A stretch of DNA of 15,451 nucleotides, taken from contig JAJYHI010000151.1 in assembly GCA_021784835.1 (NCBI GenBank), positions 1 to 15,451 on the forward strand. Reading direction: 5' to 3'. The translations under genes and the position numbers were made by a program. The notes beneath the pieces are model-generated. The model was not told where the DNA came from, made no database searches, and saw only the letters and a program-made list of their open reading frames with translations. Positions 7,430 through 12,767 of the stretch are shown here, piece after piece. Source of the DNA: a bacterium (GTDB taxonomy: Bacteria; SZUA-79; Acidulodesulfobacterales; Acidulodesulfobacteraceae). Positions within the stretch are counted from its first letter, which is position 1; every line of letters begins with the position of its first letter.

Positions 7430-7474
7430 AAAGGGTTTCAGGCGAACGCCTTGCCTGCCCCTTTCCTCGTTTTT
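7430..7474 (+). terminator. Probable terminator after tRNA-Lys
   Basis: AAAGGG (7430-7435) pairs with CCCTTT (7459-7464) and encloses CAGGC/GCCTG (7439-7443 with 7453-7457). Five T residues follow at 7470-7474 after a short CCTCG spacer. The gap before the T-run and the internal loop make it less than ideal. An alternative inner hairpin is AGGC-GAAC-GCCT. Confidence 0.5.
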
Positions 7475-7523
7475 GCCACGCTATGACAAATATTTCCAAT
7501 GTTTTCATTTTATAAAAAAGTTG

Positions 7524-7532
7524 TGATATAAT
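7524..7532 (+). promoter_or_regulatory. Extended -10 promoter of sodB
   Basis: TGATATAAT is a perfect TGn-TATAAT extended -10. No good -35 is present; the nearest candidate, TTTTCA at 7502-7507, has a 19-base spacer, which is acceptable for an extended -10 promoter. The predicted start is near 7539, about 42 bases before the ATG. An AT-only inverted repeat (ATTATT/AATAAT) lies around the start site. Confidence 0.6.
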
Positions 7533-7580
7533 TATTATTAAATAATATATATCAAACTTTTAATTATAAGGAGTATTAAA

Positions 7581-8162
7581 ATGGAACACAAACTGCCTGA
7601 ACTACCTTATGCTATGGATGCGCTTCAGCCCCATATTTCGCGGGAAACCCTTGAATACCATTATGGGAAACACCATAATGCATATGTAAATAATCTGAAT
7701 AACCTTATTAAGGGTACGGAATTTCAAGAACAGGGATTGGAAGACATTATTAAAAAATCGTCCGGCGGTATTTTTAATAATGCCGCTCAGGTGTGGAACC
7801 ATACTTTTTATTGGCATTGCCTGTCTCCGAACAGCGAAGGCCGCCCCGAAGGAAATCTGGCAAAAGCTATTGATGCTAAGTTTGGTACTTTTGACGATTT
7901 TAAAAAGCAGTTCAGCCAGACGGCCGCCACTTTATTCGGTTCCGGCTGGGCATGGCTGGTTAAAAATCAGGATGGCACCATCGAACTGACGGCGACCGGC
8001 AACGCAGGTACGCCTATGACTTCAGGTAAAACCGCCCTTTTAACCTGCGACGTATGGGAACATGCTTATTACATCGATTATCGCAACGCCAGGCCGAGTT
8101 ATATCGAACATTTCTGGAATCTTGTAAATTGGAAATTCGTCGCCAAAAATTTCGGCTCTTAA
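7581..8162 (+). CDS. sodB: Superoxide dismutase, iron type
   Basis: A cytoplasmic enzyme that converts superoxide to oxygen and hydrogen peroxide. At 193 residues it has the length of classic Fe-SOD and carries no signal peptide. The metal ligands are all present: H27 in YHYGKHH, H74 in QVWNHTFYW, and D157 and H161 in [12 protein letters not shown]. The active-site Gln at residue 70, in the helix just before the second His, is the arrangement of iron-type enzymes. Mn-type enzymes carry their equivalent Gln later. GSGWAWLV (120-127) is the usual conserved core. The start is fixed by an AAGGAG ribosome site about 8 bases upstream. The gene is monocistronic, with its own extended -10 promoter and a strong hairpin after the stop. 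Its presence implies regular exposure to oxygen. Metal preference from sequence alone is probable, not certain. Confidence 0.97.
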   Translation: MEHKLPELPYAMDALQPHISRETLEYHYGKHHNAYVNNLNNLIKGTEFQEQGLEDIIKKSSGGIFNNAAQVWNHTFYWHCLSPNSEGRPEGNLAKAIDAKFGTFDDFKKQFSQTAATLFGSGWAWLVKNQDGTIELTATGNAGTPMTSGKTALLTCDVWEHAYYIDYRNARPSYIEHFWNLVNWKFVAKNFGS

Positions 8163-8176
8163 CCGTCAAATCTATA

Positions 8177-8216
8177 AAAGAAAGGCATCCCGTTTACAAA
8201 TAGGATGCCTTTCTTT
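8177..8216. terminator. Bidirectional terminator between sodB and the SQR unit
   Basis: A perfect 14-bp stem pairs 8177-8190 (AAAGAAAGGCATCC) with 8203-8216 around a 12-base loop. The sodB stop is 14 bases before it. On the minus strand the gene for the 64-residue protein ends 25 bases away. The A-rich foot gives a U-rich tail in both directions, so it can serve both convergent transcripts. Confidence 0.85.
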
Positions 8217-8241
8217 ACGATTATTTTTGCTGACGCGTTAT

Positions 8242-8436
8242 TTATTCATCCAGGAATCTGCCGTGCCCTTTCGATAAAACCCTTAACATCTTCAAATTAT
8301 AATATGCAAACTTTATTAACTGCCACGGAATAAATGTTCTTATGAATACGGTATATTTAGTAGGCGCCATAAACGACCTCGCCTCTTTAGAATAAGGAAC
8401 GTATTCTGTTAAGTCTTTTACGCTTTTATCTTCCAT
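8242..8436 (-). CDS. Small SQR-linked protein, 64 residues, unknown function
   Basis: No family is recognised. The charged N-terminal third (MEDKSVKDLTEYVPYSKEAR) is followed by a hydrophobic-to-amphipathic stretch at about residues 29-52 (beginning VFIRTFIPWQLIKF) and a basic, His/Gly-containing tail ending GRFLDE. It resembles a peripheral membrane-anchoring helix more than a full transmembrane span. It is real by several signs: a strong GGAGG ribosome site sits 10 bases before the ATG, it follows sqr in the same direction by 71 bases with no terminator between, and the bidirectional hairpin lies just after its stop. The aromatic/basic pattern of its helix is reminiscent of the C-terminal tail of the neighbouring SQR. 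I infer, without proof, a role in membrane placement or partner binding of SQR. Confidence 0.75.
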   Translation of the reverse strand: MEDKSVKDLTEYVPYSKEARSFMAPTKYTVFIRTFIPWQLIKFAYYNLKMLRVLSKGHGRFLDE

Positions 8437-8507
8437 AAAATATCGGCCTCCGGTTATCTTTTTAAAAATTGAATTATTTTATTATTATATATTTCAGGCA
8501 AAAATTA

Positions 8508-9947
8508 TCAATCGGGGATAAACTGCCATAAAAACTTTCCCTTCATCTTCCACATAAATAAGTAATGCAGCATATATTTAACCCAGTGTCCGGCAAGGCC
8601 TATATCGCCGAAAGTATAATTCAGATTTCTGCCGAATTTATATTTTTCGTAATTAGGAACTACGGGGTCCATAGTTAATAAGGCGGCGGAGCCGCGCGTC
8701 ATCGATTTGCCCATGGAGGTTATGCATATAGCTCCGAATTCCGTCATAGACGCCTCTTGCGTCGGCTCCTCGGCTCCATTCTTTACCATGTCGATGATGG
8801 AAAGAGCAACCGTATGCCCGATAATTCCCGATGCCATACCTGTTCTGGGAGGGCTTGGAACTATAAGGGTGCCGTCCGGCGCTTTAAAAGGCTTGCTTAT
8901 AGGATGGGGAGGGGCAAAAGCTATTCCTGCGGCAAATATGTTCTTATAAACAGGATTATTATATTTTTTCGGCCAGTCCGAATTCTTCCATTCTTCAAAA
9001 GGTTTTGCCGCAGATGCGTAATCGGCATCGACTTTCATAAAACCGCTCGGCACGCACATCTGGGCTTTCATGTCGTTGCCGTCTTTATCTATGTAAGCTA
9101 TAGGAACGCCTGCAAACGGCGGTATAAGCATGGCAAAGTCAAAATCAAGTTTTCCTTCTTCTCCCTCGATATTGACGTAATCTAAAGAACCTTCTTCCAC
9201 TTTGCGCACGTGCGCCCTTTCAACCCATTTTATGCCTTTTTCCAAAAAGGTGGATTCCGCAAAAAGCTTTCCAGAAACTAAATTTCCGTTCTTTTTCACT
9301 ACGACCCCGCCAACCCCGAAATCCCCGATGGCCGGTTCGTTGGATATCCATGTAATATCGGCATTGCGGCGTACTCCGCGCCTGTTAAGGTCGAATTCCA
9401 AATTATGTATAAATTCAAATGCCGCCCCCTGACATGTAGCCGCTCCGTGTCCGGTACCGACTATAAATCTTTGCCTCTTGCCCTGCTTCATCTTTTCTAC
9501 GGCTTTCAAATAATTGTCGCGGGTTTTTACTGCATGGGGCAGTGTGCATATAGAATCGGAATAACCTGCGTCCGGTCCAAGCCCGGGCGTAGCCGCATAG
9601 TTAAGTTTAGGTCCTGTTGCGTTTATCAGATAGTCATATTTAACCCGTTCCGTTCCGCCGTCGGAATATTTCACGACGACGTATTGGTCTTGGCTGTCGG
9701 GATGTATCTCTACAGCCGCTCCTTCCTTAAATTCGATTCCGTGTTTTTTATAAACCGGCTCAAGATTAAACTGGGTCTTTTCAGGCTGCATCGAACCCAC
9801 GCCGACCCATACAAATGAAGGCACGTAAGAAAAATTTTTCCGAGGCGATACCACGATAACGTCGTGCTTGCCTCCTAATGCCTTTTTTAAATTTAATGCG
9901 GCTGTGTTGCCTGCAAAACCTGTTCCAAGGACTACGATACGAGCCAT
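8508..9947 (-). CDS. sqr: Sulfide:quinone oxidoreductase
   Basis: A 479-residue FAD enzyme of the disulfide-reductase fold. It oxidises sulfide to sulfur/polysulfide and passes electrons to the membrane quinone pool. The N-terminal FAD site is VLGTGFAGN (7-14), followed by the second-strand acidic/aromatic region and the INATGPKLN segment (108-116). The family's redox cysteines are found at C134 (SICTLPHA), C172 (GAATCQGAAFEF) and probably C408 (GAICITSMG). An extra C298 is present. PSPPRTGMAS (364-373) is the C-terminal FAD/quinone-side motif. The tail is rich in aromatics and lysine (HYLFMWKMKGKF) and suits monotopic membrane attachment, with no signal peptide. It is somewhat longer than the approximately 430-residue type I enzymes. 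A GGGGGG ribosome site precedes the ATG, and a good promoter lies about 110 bases upstream. It is followed by the 64-residue gene. A related flavocytochrome c or type II NADH dehydrogenase is unlikely given the cysteines. Confidence 0.93.
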   Translation of the reverse strand: MARIVVLGTGFAGNTAALNLKKALGGKHDVIVVSPRKNFSYVPSFVWVGVGSMQPEKTQFNLEPVYKKHGIEFKEGAAVEIHPDSQDQYVVVKYSDGGTERVKYDYLINATGPKLNYAATPGLGPDAGYSDSICTLPHAVKTRDNYLKAVEKMKQGKRQRFIVGTGHGAATCQGAAFEFIHNLEFDLNRRGVRRNADITWISNEPAIGDFGVGGVVVKKNGNLVSGKLFAESTFLEKGIKWVERAHVRKVEEGSLDYVNIEGEEGKLDFDFAMLIPPFAGVPIAYIDKDGNDMKAQMCVPSGFMKVDADYASAAKPFEEWKNSDWPKKYNNPVYKNIFAAGIAFAPPHPISKPFKAPDGTLIVPSPPRTGMASGIIGHTVALSIIDMVKNGAEEPTQEASMTEFGAICITSMGKSMTRGSAALLTMDPVVPNYEKYKFGRNLNYTFGDIGLAGHWVKYMLHYLFMWKMKGKFLWQFIPD

Positions 9948-10014
9948 TAGATTACCCCCCCTATAATATTTTTAATTTAAAAAAATCGTTAAGCAGTCTG
10001 TATAATATTAGCTT

Positions 10015-10033
10015 ATTTTATTCCAAATAAAAT
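10015..10033 (-). other. Hairpin in the sqr leader
   Basis: ATTTTATT (10015-10022) and AATAAAAT (10026-10033) form an 8-bp stem around three bases, inside the predicted leader of about 108 bases of sqr. It is AT-only and weak; a regulatory role is possible but unproven. Confidence 0.3.
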
Positions 10034-10061
10034 TAATATATTACGATATCGATATATGTGC

Positions 10062-10089
10062 ATTATAGCATAATAAAACGGGATTTCAA
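10062..10089 (-). promoter_or_regulatory. Promoter of sqr
   Basis: On the minus strand TTGAAA (10089-10084) and a perfect TATAAT (10067-10062) are separated by 16 bases. The predicted start is near 10055, giving an unusually long leader of about 108 bases. A CGATATCG palindrome (10044-10051) lies just after the start. Confidence 0.7.
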
Positions 10090-10119
10090 AGTGATTTATG
10101 CACGCCGGATTCATATATT

Positions 10120-10149
10120 GCAATTTATATATTGAAATATATGAATTGC
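10120..10149. promoter_or_regulatory. 30-bp palindrome, candidate operator between sqr and the globin gene
   Basis: The half-sites GCAATTTATATATT (10120-10133) and the arm 10136-10149 match as an inverted repeat. Thirteen pairs are perfect, one is T/G, and the centre is GA. The right arm ends on the -35 (10146-10151) of the globin gene promoter, where a bound repressor would block RNA polymerase. The site lies about 80 bases upstream of the sqr start and could act on both genes. A dimeric helix-turn-helix regulator is the expected ligand; none is encoded in the window. Confidence 0.6.
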
Positions 10150-10174
10150 CGCGGAAATAATTTTAAGGTATAAT
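10146..10174 (+). promoter_or_regulatory. Promoter of the globin-PsiE gene
   Basis: TTGCCG (10146-10151) is followed after 17 bases by a perfect TATAAT (10169-10174). Normal spacing puts the transcription start at or within a base or two of 10181, the A of the ATG. The -35 overlaps the palindrome just upstream. Confidence 0.65.
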
Positions 10175-10180
10175 AAAAAT

Positions 10181-11074
10181 ATGGAAACCCTTGATAAAAT
10201 AAAGCTGATATATTCTTTTACCGATAGCGACGCTTCTAATTTAATGCAGTTAAGCGGCTTGATGAGCTCTAACGCAAACGATTTCATTTCCAACACTTAC
10301 TCCTTTATTTCCAACTTTGACGACTTTAGCAAGTTCCTCCCGAATGAGGAAATTAGAAACAGGCATCAGGAAAAGCTTAAATTTTGGTTCATGGGTCTTT
10401 TTTCGGGAACGTATAATAATGAATATTTGCGCAAATTGAAGCGTATCGGAGAAGTCCACGCAGAAATAAAACTGCCTTCCCATTATGTAAGCGCCACGAT
10501 GAATTATATAAGAAATTTTATACACGGTATTATTCTTAGAAATTTTCCAAGTTCAAGCAAAAGAGACGAAATTATCGCATCGGTAAACAAAATCATAGAT
10601 ATAAATCTCGATATTATAATAAGTTCTTATATAAGCGAAGGAAAATTTTACATCGCGGCTACAAAATTCGAAACAAAAATAATTAAATTCAGTTCAAAAT
10701 TTTCTTATATATTGGACCTTGCTTTGGTAATATCTCTTATTATCGCGACTATTATGGTTTTTCTCCTGTTTGTATTCGAAATTTATAATTTTGCGTTCGG
10801 AGGCGGCGCCTTTGAATCTACCGTTATAGATATTTTAGGAGCTATGCTGATTGTATGGGCGATAAGGGAACTGCTAGAAGAAGAGGTCAAAAAGCTTCAG
10901 GGGCATAAATTTGCTTTGAGCGCTTTTATAGGCCTTGCAATGGCGGCACTGCTAAGAAAAATATTGATTTTTTCGCTTGCTCCGCAAAATTCACAGGAGG
11001 TAGCCGTTCTCGGATTCCTTGTTTTAGTGCTCGGCATCGTTTATTGGCTTATGAACAAAAACTCTAAATCTTGA
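10181..11074 (+). CDS. Globin-coupled membrane protein: protoglobin-type haem domain fused to a PsiE-like four-helix domain
   Basis: A 297-residue protein in two parts. Residues about 1-155 are helical and resemble the protoglobin/globin-coupled sensor domain. The segment RIGEVHAEIKLPSHY (88-102) matches the F-helix region of that family, with H93 as the likely proximal haem ligand. FWFMGLFSGTY (68-78) and the helices around it fit the rest of the fold. Residues about 175-292 carry four hydrophobic helices (about 176-200, 215-229, 243-265 and 273-291). The wording of WAIRELLEEE, GHKFALSAFIGLAMAALLRKI and the tail YWLMNKNSK lines up with E. coli PsiE, a small phosphate-starvation-inducible membrane protein of unknown function. 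A gas or redox signal (O2, NO, possibly sulfide) sensed in the cytoplasm and passed to the membrane is a reasonable inference. It has no GGDEF, kinase or chemotaxis domain. The gene is divergent from sqr, with a palindrome between them. The ribosome site is weak (AAGG, 12 bases away), and the mRNA may be leaderless. Confidence 0.75.
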   Translation: METLDKIKLIYSFTDSDASNLMQLSGLMSSNANDFISNTYSFISNFDDFSKFLPNEEIRNRHQEKLKFWFMGLFSGTYNNEYLRKLKRIGEVHAEIKLPSHYVSATMNYIRNFIHGIILRNFPSSSKRDEIIASVNKIIDINLDIIISSYISEGKFYIAATKFETKIIKFSSKFSYILDLALVISLIIATIMVFLLFVFEIYNFAFGGGAFESTVIDILGAMLIVWAIRELLEEEVKKLQGHKFALSAFIGLAMAALLRKILIFSLAPQNSQEVAVLGFLVLVLGIVYWLMNKNSKS

Positions 11075-11102
11075 TAAAAGGCTATGGATTTGTAAAAAAA
11101 TA

Positions 11103-11131
11103 TTGCCTATAAAACTAATAAGTGTTAGAAT
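11103..11131 (+). promoter_or_regulatory. Promoter of the tRNA-Pro pair
   Basis: TTGCCT (11103-11108) is followed after 17 bases by TAGAAT (11126-11131), which is preceded by TGT as an extended -10. The predicted start is near 11138, 15 bases before the first tRNA. With no terminator evident before arsB, it may also drive arsB and recD2. Confidence 0.65.
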
Positions 11132-11152
11132 TAAAAATTGAAAAATATTTAT

Positions 11153-11228
11153 CGGGATGTGGCGCAGTTGGTAGCGCACCTGCTTTGGGAGCAGGGGGTC
11201 GCACGTTCGAATCGTGTCATCCCGACCA
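11153..11228 (+). tRNA. tRNA-Pro (anticodon TGG)
   Basis: A complete cloverleaf. The acceptor CGGGATG pairs with CATCCCG, starting with the C typical of tRNA-Pro. The D-arm is GGCGC...GCGC, and the anticodon stem CCTGC/GCAGG has loop TTTGGGA. The T-arm GCACG TTCGAAT CGTGT contains one G-T pair. Discriminator A and an encoded CCA follow. Confidence 0.97.
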
Positions 11229-11272
11229 TTAAAAACCCGCAATATATTTTTAACATACAGACAGATTAAAAT

Positions 11273-11349
11273 CGGGACGTGGCGCAGCTCGGTAGCGCAC
11301 CTGCATGGGGTGCAGGGGGTCGCAGGTTCAAATCCTGTCGTCCCGACCA
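11273..11349 (+). tRNA. tRNA-Pro (anticodon GGG)
   Basis: The acceptor CGGGACG pairs with CGTCCCG. The anticodon stem CCTGC/GCAGG has loop ATGGGGT, and the T-arm is GCAGG TTCAAAT CCTGT, followed by A and an encoded CCA. It is closely similar to the tRNA-Pro(TGG) 44 bases upstream, which suggests an old tandem duplication with anticodon change. It ends 39 bases before the arsB start, with no terminator hairpin between. Confidence 0.97.
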
Positions 11350-11388
11350 TTAAAATAACGCAGCAATAAAGGCCTGAAAAGAATCATA

Positions 11389-12744
11389 ATGTCCGAATTT
11401 TCTTTTCGCCTCTTCGAAATGTTTAATATCGCCCATATACATTTTTACGGTTATTTAATCGTCGTCTCCGTAGTAATATTTTTATTCACCCTGTTCCTGA
11501 TTATTAAAAAGCCATATAATATAGGAATAGGCTACAGCGCTATTATAGGGGCATTGCTTGCGCTTATCTTTAACGTAATAGTCCTGAAAGATATAATAAA
11601 AGTTTTCGATATAGTCTGGGACGCCACATTTACTTTTGTAGCTATAATAATTATTTCCATAATACTGGACGAAATAGGTTTTTTTGAATGGGCGGCTCTG
11701 CATATGGCAAGATTTGCGGGCGGCAGCGGCAAAAAGATGTTCGTTTACGTAATTCTTCTCGGGGCTTTAGTATCCGCTTTTTTTGCCAACGACGGCGCGG
11801 CTTTAATTATAACGCCGATAATTTACGAAAAGATGAAAGCCCTTAAGTTCGAAAGAAAAAATATGCTGCCGTTTATCATGGCCGGAGGTTTTATTGCGGA
11901 TGCGGCAAGCCTTCCTTTTAAGATTTCCAATCTGGTAAATATCGTTTCGGCCGACTATTTTAATATAGGATTTTTTACTTATTTTATCGATATGTATGTG
12001 CCGGATTTATTTTCTATAGCAATATCGTTAACCGTTTTGTATATTTATTTCCGGAAAGACATTCCGGAAAGATACGACGTCAAACTGCTAAAAACCCCAA
12101 AGGATGCAATCAAGGATGCCAAACTTTTTAAATTTTCTTTTCTGATTTTAATACTGCTTCTCGCCGGTTATTTTTTAAGCGAATTTTTAAGTCTCCCAGT
12201 ATCTATTTTCGCCGCATCTTTTGCATTGATATTTGTCGTTTTCGGGTTTAAAAGCCCTGCGGTTAATCTTAAGCTGGTTTTTAAAAATGCCCCCTGGAAT
12301 ATAGTAGTATTTTCTCTCGGAATGTATTTAGTGGTTTTCGGTCTTAAAAATGCGGGGTTGACATATCTGCTCGGAAAATCCATTTCCTATTTTGCAGGTT
12401 ACGGCGGCTTTATTCTTACCGTTTATACCGGATATCTCGCCGCTTTCATATCTTCGGTTATGAATAATATGCCGACCGTAATGATTAACTCCCTCGCTAT
12501 ACATTCCGCAAACCTGAAAGAGATAATGCTTAAACCTTCCGTTTACGCCAACGTAATCGGATGCGATTTAGGCCCTAAATTGACCCCGATAGGCTCCCTG
12601 GCAACGCTGTTGTGGCTCAACGTCCTCGAAAGGAAAGGGATTAAGATAACATGGGGTTATTATATGAAGGTAGGCTTCGTAATCACCGTTCCCGTCCTTT
12701 TTGCAACCTTGCTTGGTTTATATTTAAGGATATTTTTATTTTAA
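11389..12744 (+). CDS. arsB: ArsB-type arsenite efflux pump
   Basis: An integral inner-membrane transporter of 451 residues with about ten to twelve hydrophobic helices from residue 19 to the end, in the ArsB/NhaD ion-transporter superfamily. Typical segments are FFANDGAALIITP (131-143), DAASLPFKISNLVNI (171-185), SSVMNNMPTVMINS (355-368) and NVIGCDLGPKLTPIGSLATL (388-407). These two-fold repeated re-entrant-type motifs are those of ArsB, which expels arsenite or antimonite in exchange for protons when no ArsA is present. The length is close to the family norm. No strong ribosome site is seen; AAAAGA lies about 9 bases upstream. An AAGG further up is too far, and the in-frame M11 has no better site. 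It starts 39 bases after tRNA-Pro(GGG) and ends 23 bases before recD2, so all may share a transcript. No arsR or arsC gene is in the window. A different substrate within the superfamily is possible. Confidence 0.88.
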   Translation: MSEFSFRLFEMFNIAHIHFYGYLIVVSVVIFLFTLFLIIKKPYNIGIGYSAIIGALLALIFNVIVLKDIIKVFDIVWDATFTFVAIIIISIILDEIGFFEWAALHMARFAGGSGKKMFVYVILLGALVSAFFANDGAALIITPIIYEKMKALKFERKNMLPFIMAGGFIADAASLPFKISNLVNIVSADYFNIGFFTYFIDMYVPDLFSIAISLTVLYIYFRKDIPERYDVKLLKTPKDAIKDAKLFKFSFLILILLLAGYFLSEFLSLPVSIFAASFALIFVVFGFKSPAVNLKLVFKNAPWNIVVFSLGMYLVVFGLKNAGLTYLLGKSISYFAGYGGFILTVYTGYLAAFISSVMNNMPTVMINSLAIHSANLKEIMLKPSVYANVIGCDLGPKLTPIGSLATLLWLNVLERKGIKITWGYYMKVGFVITVPVLFATLLGLYLRIFLF

Positions 12745-12767
12745 TTTTATTTTAAACTATTGAAATT

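Noticed and set aside
7423..7580. Mobile-element attachment site downstream of tRNA-Lys
   Set aside because: No repeat of the tRNA 3' end is found in the window and no integrase is present; the tRNA is followed by a hairpin and then the sodB promoter.
8757..9818. Several plus-strand frames opposite sqr (8757-9185, 9202-9432, 9405-9818)
   Set aside because: They are antisense shadows of the sqr coding frame, with no domain and no ribosome site.
11024..11350. 108-residue open frame on the minus strand beginning MVGTTGFEPATPC
   Set aside because: It is the antisense of the two tRNA-Pro genes. This wording (GFEPATPCTPCRCATELRH) is a well-known spurious translation of tRNA.
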